NCBI RefSeq assembly: GCF_028293835.1
Contig: NZ_JAQGNX010000067.1
Coordinates: forward strand, 1 to 32,532
Direction of reading: 5' to 3'
DNA: 32,532 bases
Source of the DNA: Pseudomonas sp.
Lineage (GTDB): Bacteria; Pseudomonadota; Gammaproteobacteria; Pseudomonadales; Pseudomonadaceae
The notes under the pieces: generated by a model
Told to the model about the DNA's origin: nothing
The model's input: only the letters and a program-made list of their open reading frames with translations
Database searches by the model: none
Shown here: positions 17,434 through 24,528 of the stretch, piece by piece
How the letters are laid out: each line of letters starts with the position of its first letter
Position numbering within the stretch: position 1 is the first letter of the stretch
Program-made: the position numbers and the translations under genes

Positions 17434-18530
17434 TGGCCGAAATTCGCTTGCAGAAATTGGCTCATAGCTACAGCAGCCAGCCCAGCAGTCCTGACGACTA
17501 CGCGATTCGTGAGTTGAACCACATTTGGGAGCAGGGCGGTGCTTACGCCTTGCTCGGGCCTTCGGGCTGCGGAAAATCGACCTTGCTCAATATCATTTCC
17601 GGGCTGCTGAGCCCGTCGGAAGGGCAGGTATTGTTCGACTCCAAGGTCGTCAATGACCTGACCCCCGAGAAGCGCAACATCGCTCAGGTTTTCCAGTTTC
17701 CGGTGGTCTACGACACCATGACGGTGTACGACAACCTGGCTTTCCCTCTGCGTAACCAAGGCATGGCCGAGGCGAAAATTCGTCTCAAGGTGCAGGAGAT
17801 TGCCGAAGTCCTGGACCTGCAAGCGCTATTGAGCAAGAAAGCCCGCAACCTGACTGCCGACGAAAAGCAAAAAGTCTCCATGGGCCGCGGGCTGGTGCGG
17901 GACGATGTCTCGGCGATTCTGTTCGACGAGCCGCTGACCGTAATCGACCCGCATTTGAAATGGAAGCTGCGACGCAAGCTTAAGCAGATCCATGAGCAAT
18001 TCAATATCACCATGGTCTACGTCACCCACGACCAACTGGAGGCGTCGACCTTCGCTGACAAGATCGCGGTGATGTACGGCGGGCAAATTGTGCAGTTCGG
18101 CACGCCTCGGGAATTGTTCGAACGACCGCGCCACACGTTCGTCGGTTATTTCATAGGCAGTCCCGGTATGAACCTGATCAGCGTTCAGCCTCAGGCTGGA
18201 GGCGTGGGCTTCGGTGATGTTCATTTGCCGCTATCTGAAGCGCTGCAACAGCAGATCGCCGAGGCAAAATGGACAAGCCTGAAAATCGGTATTCGCCCGG
18301 AGTTCGTGCACGTCTGGGAGGGCCCTTTCGATGACGCGCTGTGCGCCGACGTTTCCCACGTTGAAGACCTTGGAACCTACAAGATCCTGACCTTGAGCCT
18401 GGCAGGACAGATGCTCAAAGTTCGCATCCAGGAAGATAAGCCGGTACCGGAGAATCAGGCCTGGATCAGTTTCCCCAGCCAATGGCTGATGGTCTATGCC
18501 GACGACTACTTGCTGGAGGTCACTCCATGA
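17433..18530 (+). CDS. ABC importer ATPase 2 (GlpT-like), degenerate signature motif
   Basis: A 365-residue MalK-type ATPase. Walker A is GPSGCGKST (42-50), the Q-loop is VFQFP (86-90), Walker B is AILFDE (161-166) and the switch histidine is present in VYVTHDQ (His199). The signature is LTADEKQK (140-147) instead of LSGGQRQR, so it cannot complete a canonical site on its partner. A C-terminal OB/TOBE domain follows. Paired with ATPase 1 it would give one competent ATP site (its own Walker/His plus the partner's LSGGQ) and one degenerate site. It overlaps ATPase 1 by one base and permease 1 by four. Confidence 0.92.
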   Translation: MAEIRLQKLAHSYSSQPSSPDDYAIRELNHIWEQGGAYALLGPSGCGKSTLLNIISGLLSPSEGQVLFDSKVVNDLTPEKRNIAQVFQFPVVYDTMTVYDNLAFPLRNQGMAEAKIRLKVQEIAEVLDLQALLSKKARNLTADEKQKVSMGRGLVRDDVSAILFDEPLTVIDPHLKWKLRRKLKQIHEQFNITMVYVTHDQLEASTFADKIAVMYGGQIVQFGTPRELFERPRHTFVGYFIGSPGMNLISVQPQAGGVGFGDVHLPLSEALQQQIAEAKWTSLKIGIRPEFVHVWEGPFDDALCADVSHVEDLGTYKILTLSLAGQMLKVRIQEDKPVPENQAWISFPSQWLMVYADDYLLEVTP

Positions 18531-19390
18531 ACAAGGTCCAGAACAACAAGGCCTGGTGGCTGGTACTTCCGGTGTTTCTGCTGGTGGCGTTCAGCGCGAT
18601 TATTCCGATGATGACCGTGGTCAACTACTCGGTGCAGGACATTTTCGACCTGTCGAGTCGTTATTTCGTCGGGGCCGACTGGTTCAGGCAAGTGCTGCAA
18701 GACCCACGGCTGCATGACTCGCTGCTGCGACAGTTCATTTATTCGTTCTGCGTGCTGCTGATTGAAATCCCGTTGGGCATCGGCATTGCCCTGACCATGC
18801 CGACCAAAGGTCGCTGGTCATCGTTGTGCCTGATTGTGATGACCATTCCGTTGCTGATTCCGTGGAATGTGGTGGGGACTATCTGGCAGATTTTTGGTCG
18901 CGGTGATATCGGGCTGATGGGCTGGACCCTGAACAAGATCGGCATGAATTACAACTATGCGGCCAACGCATCGGACGCTTGGGCGACCGTGCTGATCATT
19001 GATGTCTGGCACTGGACTTCGCTGGTGGCGCTGTTGTGCTACTCCGGTTTGCGCGCCATCCCGGACGTGTACTACCAAGCCGCGCGTATTGATCGGGCGT
19101 CAGGCTGGGCGGTGTTCCGACATATACAGTTGCCGAAGATGAAGAGTGTCCTGCTGATCGCCGTGATGCTGCGCTTCATGGACAGTTTCATGATCTACAC
19201 CGAGCCGTTCGTGCTCACCGGCGGCGGTCCGGGCAACTCCACTACTTTCCTCAGCCAGACCTTGACCACCATGGCCCTGGGTCAATTCGATCTGGGCCCG
19301 GCGGCGGCGTTCTCGCTGGTGTATTTCCTGATCATTTTGTTGGTGTCGTGGCTGTTTTATACCGCCATGACTCACGGCGAAAAGAACTGA
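18527..19390 (+). CDS. ABC importer permease 1 (GlpP-like)
   Basis: A 287-residue inner-membrane permease of the carbohydrate-uptake type (MalF/UgpA-like), with six predicted membrane helices. The cytoplasmic EAA loop, which docks on an ATPase, is visible as YQAARIDRASGWAVFRHIQLPKM at about residues 184-206. The start at 18527 (MNKVQNNKAWW) has GGAGGT 6 bases upstream and overlaps the ATPase 2 stop as ATGA. A longer in-frame start at 18482 would run deep into the previous gene. It forms the translocation pore with permease 2. Confidence 0.92.
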   Translation: MNKVQNNKAWWLVLPVFLLVAFSAIIPMMTVVNYSVQDIFDLSSRYFVGADWFRQVLQDPRLHDSLLRQFIYSFCVLLIEIPLGIGIALTMPTKGRWSSLCLIVMTIPLLIPWNVVGTIWQIFGRGDIGLMGWTLNKIGMNYNYAANASDAWATVLIIDVWHWTSLVALLCYSGLRAIPDVYYQAARIDRASGWAVFRHIQLPKMKSVLLIAVMLRFMDSFMIYTEPFVLTGGGPGNSTTFLSQTLTTMALGQFDLGPAAAFSLVYFLIILLVSWLFYTAMTHGEKN

Positions 19391-19399
19391 GGAGCGGCG

Positions 19400-20200
19400 A
19401 TGAAACTGCGCAAAGTCGTGCCGTTATGGATCTATATTTTGTTCCTGCTAGTGCCGATTTACTGGCTGATAAATATGTCGTTCAAGACCAATACCGAGAT
19501 TCTCGGTGGTTTGACCTTGTGGCCCCAGGACTTCACGGTGGCCAACTACCATATGATCTTCACCGATCCCAGTTGGTATAACGGCTATCTCAACTCGTTG
19601 TATTACGTGTGCCTCAACACCGTGATTTCCCTGAGTGTGGCGTTGCCGGCAGCCTATGCCTTTTCCCGCTATCGCTTCCTCGGTGACAAGCACCTGTTCT
19701 TCTGGCTATTGACCAACCGCATGGCCCCTCCGGCAGTGTTTCTGCTGCCGTTCTTCCAGTTGTATTCATCGATCGGTCTGTTTGACACAACCCTGGCGGT
19801 CGCCTTGGCCCACTGTCTGTTCAACGTACCGTTGGCGGTCTGGATTCTGGAAGGCTTTATGTCCGGCGTGCCCAAGGAAATTGACGAAACGGCGTACATC
19901 GACGGCTATAACTTCCCCAAATTCTTCATAAAGATCTTCATTCCTTTGATTGGCTCCGGGATCGGCGTGACGGCGTTCTTCTGTTTTATGTTTTCGTGGG
20001 TCGAGTTGTTGTTGGCACGAACACTGACCTCGGTGAACGCCAAGCCCATTGCGGCGGTAATGACGCGAACCGTGTCAGCGTCGGGGATCGATTGGGGGGT
20101 ACTGGCAGCGGCGGGGGTGTTAACCATTCTGCCCGGCATGCTGGTGATCTGGTTCGTTCGTAATCATGTGGCCAAGGGCTTTGCCTTGGGCCGGGTTTGA
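19400..20200 (+). CDS. ABC importer permease 2 (GlpQ-like)
   Basis: A 266-residue inner-membrane permease of the MalG/UgpE type with six hydrophobic helices, the first at about residues 8-26. The EAA loop reads IDETAYIDGYNFPKFFIKIFIPL, with a conserved glycine at the usual place. GAGGAGCGGCG precedes the ATG, giving a good ribosome-binding site. It lies 9 bases after permease 1 and 11 bases before the DUF2160 gene, within one operon. Confidence 0.92.
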   Translation: MKLRKVVPLWIYILFLLVPIYWLINMSFKTNTEILGGLTLWPQDFTVANYHMIFTDPSWYNGYLNSLYYVCLNTVISLSVALPAAYAFSRYRFLGDKHLFFWLLTNRMAPPAVFLLPFFQLYSSIGLFDTTLAVALAHCLFNVPLAVWILEGFMSGVPKEIDETAYIDGYNFPKFFIKIFIPLIGSGIGVTAFFCFMFSWVELLLARTLTSVNAKPIAAVMTRTVSASGIDWGVLAAAGVLTILPGMLVIWFVRNHVAKGFALGRV

Positions 20201-20211
20201 GGAGCTAAGAC

Positions 20212-20484
20212 ATGGAATGGATGGCCTGGACTTCCCTGACCGCTACGTTTTTCGTTTGCATCGGTGTGCTGCTGGCTTGCATGACGGTGTGGGAATTGCG
20301 CTCGCCGAGTATCGCGCGCCGTGGGTTTTTGCCGATTGCCACCAGCCGTGGCGATCGTTTGTTTATCGGTCTTCTCGGAAGCGCCTTTCTGCATTTATTG
20401 GTCATCGGCGCGACTGACTGGAGCATCTGGGTCGCTTCGCTTCTGTCCCTGGTGTGGCTGTTGCTGTTGATGCGTTGGGGTTGA
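20212..20484 (+). CDS. DUF2160 small membrane protein (GlpU-like)
   Basis: A 90-residue integral membrane protein with three predicted helices (about 8-27, 49-66 and 68-88). The loop between the first two holds the conserved pattern RRGFLPIATSRGDRLFIGLLGS. This is the DUF2160 family, found almost only inside ABC operons of this type, between permease and binding-protein genes. Its role is unknown; it may be an accessory subunit. GAGG lies 9 bases before the ATG. An 89-base gap follows before the binding-protein gene. Confidence 0.85.
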   Translation: MEWMAWTSLTATFFVCIGVLLACMTVWELRSPSIARRGFLPIATSRGDRLFIGLLGSAFLHLLVIGATDWSIWVASLLSLVWLLLLMRWG

Positions 20485-20573
20485 CGGATGGATGTTCGCG
20501 GGCAGTGCAGGCGACTTGATCGGTAGGTCCCGTAAGAATCTGGCGACGTTGGAATCAAAATTTGGAGGTGTCT

Positions 20574-22355
20574 ATGTTCAACAAAAACAACAAACTGCGA
20601 CATAGCGTGACGCTGGCTTCGTTGCTGGCGCTTAGCGGCTTGAGTATGTCGGCCTGGGCGGATGCTTATGAAGATGCCGCCAAGAAATGGATCGGCGATG
20701 AGTTCAAGCCGTCGACCCTGACCCCCGAGCAACAGCTCGCCGAGTTGAAATGGTTCATCAAGACGGCCGAACCGTTTCGTGGCATGAACATCAAGGTGGT
20801 GTCGGAATCGTTGACGACTCATAAATATGAGTCGGAGGTGCTGGCCAAGGCGTTCACTGAGATCACGGGAATCAAGATCACCCATGATGTGATGCAAGAG
20901 GGGGATGTCATCGAAAAGTTGCAAACCTCGCTGCAGTCCAACGAGCCCAGCATCTACGACGGTTGGGTCAACGACTCCGATTTGATCGGTACGCACTTTC
21001 GTTACAGCAAAACAGAAGCCTTGACCGACCTGATGGCCAACGAGGGCAAGGCCTATACTTCGCCGACCCTGGACGTCAAAGACTTCATCGGCACTTCGTT
21101 CACCACGGCACCGGATGGCAAGCTGTATCAGTTGCCTGATCAACAATTTGCCAACCTGTACTGGTTTCGGGCCGACTGGTTCGAGCGCCCGGACCTGAAG
21201 AAAAGGTTCAAGGACAAATACGGCTATGAGCTGGGCGTGCCGGTGAACTGGTCGGCCTATGAAGATATTGCTGAATTCTTCAGCAACGACGTCAAGGAAA
21301 TCGACGGCAAGAAGGTCTACGGCCACATGGACTACGGCAAAAAAGACCCATCCCTGGGCTGGCGCTTCACCGATGCCTGGTTCTCAATGGCGGGCAGTGG
21401 CGACAAAGGTCTACCTAACGGCAAGCCGGTGGATGAGTGGGGGATTCGGGTAGAGGGTTGTCACCCGGCCGGTTCGAGCATTACCCGCGGCGGCGATACC
21501 AACGGCCCGGCGGCGGTGTATGCCACGCAGAAATATATCGACTGGCTCAAGGCTTATGCACCGCCCGCAGCGGCCGGCATGACCTTCTCTGAAGCCGGTC
21601 CGGTTCCGGCGCAAGGCAACGTTGCGCAGCAGATCTTTTGGTACACAGCCTTTACCGCCGACATGACCAAGCCAGGGCCTGTTGTGAACGCCGATGGCAC
21701 GCCAAAATGGCGGATGGCGCCTTCGCCTAAAGGTCCGTATTGGAAAGAAGGCATGAAACTGGGTTATCAGGATGTGGGTTCATGGACTTTCCTGAAATCC
21801 ACGCCCGAGAAACAAAAACTCGCGGCTTGGTTGTACGCGCAGTTCGTGACCTCGAAAACCGTGTCCCTGAAGAAGACTATCGTCGGCCTGACGCCCATTC
21901 GTGAGTCGGACATCAACTCTCAGGCCATGACCGACCTGGCGCCGAAGCTCGGTGGCCTGGTGGAGTTCTACCGCAGCCCGGCCCGTGTGCAATGGACGCC
22001 CACCGGCACCAACGTGCCGGACTATCCGAAGCTGGCTCAACTCTGGTGGCCACATGTGGCTGAAGCGGTGACCGGTGAGAAAACCGCGCAGCAGGCACTG
22101 GATGGCCTGGCCAAGGATCAGGATGACCTGATGACTCGCATCGAGCGTTCCAAAGTGCAGGACGCCAGTGGTTGCGGGCCGAAAATGAACCCGATTACCA
22201 CGGCGGAAGAGTGGTACAAAAAAGGCGAAGCCGCAGGCGGCACTGCTCCACAACGCAAGCTGGCCAACGAGAAACCGAAAGGCGAAACGATTGGCTACAA
22301 CGAGTTGCTGAAATCCTGGAAGGACGCCAGTACTTTGAAGGCTGCGGCTAAGTAA
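20574..22355 (+). CDS. Large periplasmic substrate-binding protein of the importer (GlpV-like)
   Basis: A 593-residue solute-binding protein. Residues 1-29 are a Sec signal peptide (basic NKNNKLRH, hydrophobic core, then SAWA before DA) with no lipobox, so it is a free periplasmic protein. The body is a class-1 carbohydrate-binding fold (VVSESLTTHKYESEVLAKAFTEITGIKI, GKLYQLPDQQFANLYWFRADWF) and is longer than the usual 400-450 residues. The start at 20574 follows GGAGGT; the in-frame TTG at 20562 lies in the ribosome-binding site. Codons 3-7 (AAC AAA AAC AAC AAA) form an Hfq/Crc-type track. It is the last gene before an intrinsic terminator. The substrate is inferred as glycerol or a similar polyol from operon layout only. 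Confidence 0.92.
   Translation: MFNKNNKLRHSVTLASLLALSGLSMSAWADAYEDAAKKWIGDEFKPSTLTPEQQLAELKWFIKTAEPFRGMNIKVVSESLTTHKYESEVLAKAFTEITGIKITHDVMQEGDVIEKLQTSLQSNEPSIYDGWVNDSDLIGTHFRYSKTEALTDLMANEGKAYTSPTLDVKDFIGTSFTTAPDGKLYQLPDQQFANLYWFRADWFERPDLKKRFKDKYGYELGVPVNWSAYEDIAEFFSNDVKEIDGKKVYGHMDYGKKDPSLGWRFTDAWFSMAGSGDKGLPNGKPVDEWGIRVEGCHPAGSSITRGGDTNGPAAVYATQKYIDWLKAYAPPAAAGMTFSEAGPVPAQGNVAQQIFWYTAFTADMTKPGPVVNADGTPKWRMAPSPKGPYWKEGMKLGYQDVGSWTFLKSTPEKQKLAAWLYAQFVTSKTVSLKKTIVGLTPIRESDINSQAMTDLAPKLGGLVEFYRSPARVQWTPTGTNVPDYPKLAQLWWPHVAEAVTGEKTAQQALDGLAKDQDDLMTRIERSKVQDASGCGPKMNPITTAEEWYKKGEAAGGTAPQRKLANEKPKGETIGYNELLKSWKDASTLKAAAK
20580..20594 (+). promoter_or_regulatory. (AAN)5 Hfq/Crc-type site at the start of the binding-protein gene
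   Basis: AACAAAAACAACAAA covers codons 3-7, right after the start codon, and contains the exact AANAANAA motif. Hfq/Crc bound here would cover the initiation region. A similar site lies in the activator leader. Confidence 0.55.
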
Positions 22356-22370
22356 GCGGCGCTGAAAACA

Positions 22371-22398
22371 AAAACGGCACCCCGGAGGTGCCGTTTTT
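22371..22398 (+). terminator. Intrinsic terminator of the importer operon
   Basis: CGGCACC (22375-22381) pairs with GGTGCCG (22387-22393) over a 5-base loop and is followed by five T; four A precede it, lengthening the stem. It lies 15 bases after the binding-protein stop. Confidence 0.9.
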
Positions 22399-22422
22399 CA
22401 TTCGCGCACTATGCAGATCATC

Positions 22423-22470
22423 TGTAGAAGCCAACTTGTTGGCGAAGCGGCCAAACACATTGGCTCCCAC
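22423..22470. repeat. Degenerate REP pair between importer and folD
   Basis: GTAGAAGCCAACTTGTTGGCG is followed by an inverted, shortened relative ending CATTGGCTCCCAC. It is the same family as the other three pairs but more diverged. It lies between convergent genes, just after the terminator. Confidence 0.75.
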
Positions 22471-22483
22471 GGGGAATTGCGAT

Positions 22484-23338
22484 TCAGACGTGTAAAGTCT
22501 CCGCCGCATACAACGTGTTTTCCAGCAAACACGCCCGGGTCATCGGACCGACGCCGCCGGGAACCGGAGTAATCCAGCCAGCGCGGGGCAGGGCGGTTTC
22601 GTACACCACGTCGCCCACCAGCTTGCCGTCTTCCTGGCGGTTGATGCCGACGTCGATCACGATTGCGCCTTCCTTGATCCATTCGCCCTTGACCAGGCCT
22701 GGTTTGCCGGCCGCAACCACCACCAGATCGGCGCGACCCACATGGCCCGCCAGATCCCGGGTGAAGCGGTGGGTGACGGTGACGGTGCAACCGGCCAGCA
22801 ACAATTCCATCGCCATGGGGCGACCGACGATGTTCGACGCGCCCACGACCACGGCGTCCAGCCCGTACAGATCTACCCCGGTGCTTTCCAGCAGGATAAT
22901 GATGCCTTTGGGCGTACAAGGACGCAGCAGCGGAATACGCTGGGCCAGGCGCCCCACGTTATAGGGATGGAAACCATCGACGTCTTTGTCCGGGCGAATA
23001 CGCTCCAGCAGCCTGGAGGCATCGAGGTGCGCTGGCAGTGGTAACTGCAACAGCACGCCGTCGATGCTGTCATCACCGTTGAGCCGATCGATCAGAGCGG
23101 TGAGCTCTTCCTGAGTGGTATAGGCCGGCAGGTCATAGGCTTGCGAAAGAAAGCCGACCTCTTCGCAATCTTTGCGCTTGTGTGAGACATAAACCTGAGA
23201 GGCGGGGTCGCTGCCTACCAGAATCACCGCCAGGCCCGGCGTACGCAGGCCCTGCTGATGACGCTCGTCGACACGTTTGGCGATCTGCTGGCGCAGATTG
23301 GCCGCGATCGCTTTGCCGTCTATTAGTTTTGCAGTCAT
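22484..23338 (-). CDS. folD: Methylenetetrahydrofolate dehydrogenase/cyclohydrolase FolD
   Basis: A 284-residue bifunctional cytosolic enzyme that turns 5,10-methylene-THF into 10-formyl-THF through an NADP-linked dehydrogenase and a cyclohydrolase step. Visible motifs are [14 protein letters not shown] (with the catalytic lysine), [12 protein letters not shown], the [15 protein letters not shown] segment, the nucleotide-binding [14 protein letters not shown], and the C-terminal [18 protein letters not shown]. Length is normal. The gene stands alone and is divergent from the tRNA operon. folD next to tRNA genes and tig is a conserved Pseudomonas neighbourhood. Confidence 0.97.
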   Translation of the reverse strand: MTAKLIDGKAIAANLRQQIAKRVDERHQQGLRTPGLAVILVGSDPASQVYVSHKRKDCEEVGFLSQAYDLPAYTTQEELTALIDRLNGDDSIDGVLLQLPLPAHLDASRLLERIRPDKDVDGFHPYNVGRLAQRIPLLRPCTPKGIIILLESTGVDLYGLDAVVVGASNIVGRPMAMELLLAGCTVTVTHRFTRDLAGHVGRADLVVVAAGKPGLVKGEWIKEGAIVIDVGINRQEDGKLVGDVVYETALPRAGWITPVPGGVGPMTRACLLENTLYAAETLHV

Positions 23339-23470
23339 TACGCGTGATTAACCATCGAAAGGGATTGAAAAAGAGCGCCCATTCTCGCATGACATCGCTC
23401 AAGGGCAAAGGCGCTTGGTAGGCAGATTCCCCTAAGCCCTTTATCTAGCTGAATTTTTTTCGAAAAAGAG

Positions 23471-23499
23471 TTGACGACCTTCGGGGCCGTCTATAAGAT
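23471..23499 (+). promoter_or_regulatory. Promoter of the tRNA operon
   Basis: TTGACG (23471-23476), 17 bases, then TAAGAT (23494-23499) makes a strong sigma-70 promoter about 110 bases before tRNA-Arg. TATAAG overlapping the -10 at 15-base spacing is an alternative. The direction and position fit the three tRNA genes only. Confidence 0.75.
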
Positions 23500-23618
23500 T
23501 CGTCGCACTTGTCGGGCAGAGCCTAGCACTGGTTAAGAAAGTCAGGCAGAGTGTTTGGTTCGCTCAGCGTGACTGAAAACCCTTAATTTGTAGTCGGTAA
23601 TAAATACAGATTAAATAA

Positions 23619-23695
23619 GTGCCCGTAGCTCAGTTGGATAGAGCATCCGCCTTCTAAGCGGATGGTCGCAGGTTCGAGTCCTGCCGGGTGCGCCA
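23619..23695 (+). tRNA. tRNA-Arg (anticodon TCT)
   Basis: A 77-base cloverleaf with an encoded CCA end. The anticodon stem is TCCGC/GCGGA round loop CTTCTAA, giving anticodon TCT for AGA codons. The D arm is GCTC/GAGC and the T arm GCAGG/CCTGC. The acceptor stem GTGCCCG/CGGGTGC has two neighbouring wobble pairs, T2:G71 and G3:T70, the second being the alanine identity pair in other tRNAs. The discriminator is G73. Confidence 0.95.
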
Positions 23696-23743
23696 TTCAG
23701 GCAACTTTGGCACAAGTAAGCGTTGTATCGGTCACGCTATATG

Positions 23744-23819
23744 GTGGGCGTAGCTCAGTTGGTAGAGCACGGGATTGTGACTCCCGTTGTCGAGGGTTCG
23801 ATCCCCTTCGTCCACCCCA
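23744..23819 (+). tRNA. tRNA-His (anticodon GTG)
   Basis: A 76-base cloverleaf with CCA encoded and anticodon GTG in loop TTGTGAC. A G at 23743 can act as the extra G-1 opposite C73, the identity mark of tRNA-His; the mature RNA would then start at 23743. Confidence 0.96.
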
Positions 23820-23829
23820 TATTAGAAAA

Positions 23830-23857
23830 GGCGCCAGATCTAAACGTCTGGCGTCTT
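23830..23857 (+). terminator. Stem-loop between tRNA-His and tRNA-Leu
   Basis: CGCCAGA (23832-23838) pairs with TCTGGCG (23847-23853) over 8 bases, followed by a broken T tract (TCTTTGCTTT). It may be a partial terminator or a processing stem, since tRNA-Leu lies only 18 bases further on. Confidence 0.45.
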
Positions 23858-23874
23858 TGCTTTAAAAGTTTGAC

Positions 23875-23959
23875 GCGGATGTGGTGGAATTGGTAGACAC
23901 ACTGGATTTAGGTTCCAGCGCCGCAAGGTGTGAGAGTTCGAGTCTCTCCGTCCGCACCA
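23875..23959 (+). tRNA. tRNA-Leu (anticodon TAG)
   Basis: An 85-base class II tRNA with a long variable arm and an encoded CCA. The anticodon stem CTGGA/TCCAG encloses TTTAGGT, giving anticodon TAG for CUA codons. Its last ten bases plus three following bases (GTCCGCACCAAAT) recur at 24516, marking an old integration or duplication. Confidence 0.97.
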
Positions 23960-23962
23960 AAT
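23950..23962 (+). repeat. tRNA-Leu 3' end, left copy of the direct repeat (att-like)
   Basis: GTCCGCACCAAAT covers the tRNA-Leu 3' end and three bases beyond. The identical sequence at 24516-24528 is 566 bases downstream. This is the usual mark left by a tRNA-targeting integrase. Confidence 0.65.
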
Positions 23963-24007
23963 GTACTTATGTGGGGTTCCAGTAACGTCCACGTAAGCCA
24001 AGAGACA

Positions 24008-24029
24008 GGCCGCCTAAAGCGGCCTTTTT
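24008..24029 (+). terminator. Intrinsic terminator after tRNA-Leu
   Basis: GGCCGC (24008-24013) pairs with GCGGCC (24019-24024) round CTAAA, followed by five T. It ends the tRNA operon. A close relative of the same hairpin follows the second tRNA-Leu end copy at 24566. Confidence 0.88.
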
Positions 24030-24098
24030 CTTGTCTGAAATCTCACTGTTTCCCACCGCCCCCTTAGCTTCGGCTGACAATTTCAGGGCGGACTGCGC

Positions 24099-24350
24099 TC
24101 AGGCGCAGCACTTTAATAAGTGAACCTCTCTGGCGATCTCGTCACCCTTTTCAATCTCTGCTTTGCGCAGATCGTAGGAAGCCTGGATGTTAAGCCAGAA
24201 CTGCGCGGTGGTGCCAAGCGCCGCTGCCAGACGAAGAGCTACATCTGCGCTGATATTTCTCCGTTCGCGAACGATGGACGGAGAGGCTACAGATGAAGAA
24301 GCACCGCCAAGGGAGTTCGTGATTGTTCGGCGATTCACCGAGCCAGGCAT
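24099..24350 (-). pseudogene. Eroded HigA-type antitoxin (Xre family), no toxin partner
   Basis: An 83-residue frame whose second half is a clear HigA/VapI antitoxin: IVRERRNISADVALRLAAALGTTAQFWLNIQASYDL, then a C-terminal tail with EIAREV. The first half (MPGSVNRRTITNSLGGASSSVASPS) does not make a helix-turn-helix and is about ten residues shorter than in relatives, which have PGE, LREEFL and a full recognition helix here. A TATAAA box on the minus strand lies two bases before the ATG, leaving no room for a ribosome-binding site. The HigB toxin gene expected upstream is absent. It is best read as a deletion remnant inside the tRNA-Leu scar; expression is doubtful. Confidence 0.7.
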
Positions 24351-24368
24351 CGTTTATAGCCACTGACA

Positions 24369-24385
24369 GTACGATTGTGTACGAT
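24369..24385 (-). promoter_or_regulatory. Operator-like repeat upstream of the HigA remnant
   Basis: GTACGATTGTGTACGAT contains GTACGAT twice as a direct repeat, and GTAC-N6-GTAC as a short dyad. With TATAAA at 24353-24358 (minus strand) it looks like the autoregulated promoter of a former higBA operon. Confidence 0.4.
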
Positions 24386-24515
24386 GCGCGCCGGGCCGGC
24401 TTGGCGAAAATGGTCCCGCGCCTGCTGTTTCAGGCAGCGCTAAGTTCATTGGAGAAGGGTTCGATTCGTCGGGCCTTATGCAGCAAGGGTTTCAGCGTTT
24501 AGCTAGGTTCCCTCT

Positions 24516-24528
24516 GTCCGCACCAAAT
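24516..24528 (+). repeat. tRNA-Leu 3' end, right copy of the direct repeat (att-like)
   Basis: GTCCGCACCAAAT, identical to the tRNA-Leu end at 23950-23962, with the preceding seven bases (TCCCTCT versus TCTCTCC) also similar. No complete tRNA lies here. A terminator with the same GCCGCCTA/GCGG core follows 38 bases later, as it does after the real tRNA-Leu. Confidence 0.65.

Noticed and set aside
18482..18526. Longer N-terminus for permease 1
   Set aside because: Would extend the gene into ATPase 2; the ATG at 18527 has a strong ribosome-binding site and the usual ATGA overlap.
16339..18530. ABC ATPases as decayed pseudogenes
   Set aside because: Each has lost a different motif while all others are intact, the frames are full length and the genes overlap tightly; the losses are complementary, which argues for a specialised pair and not decay.
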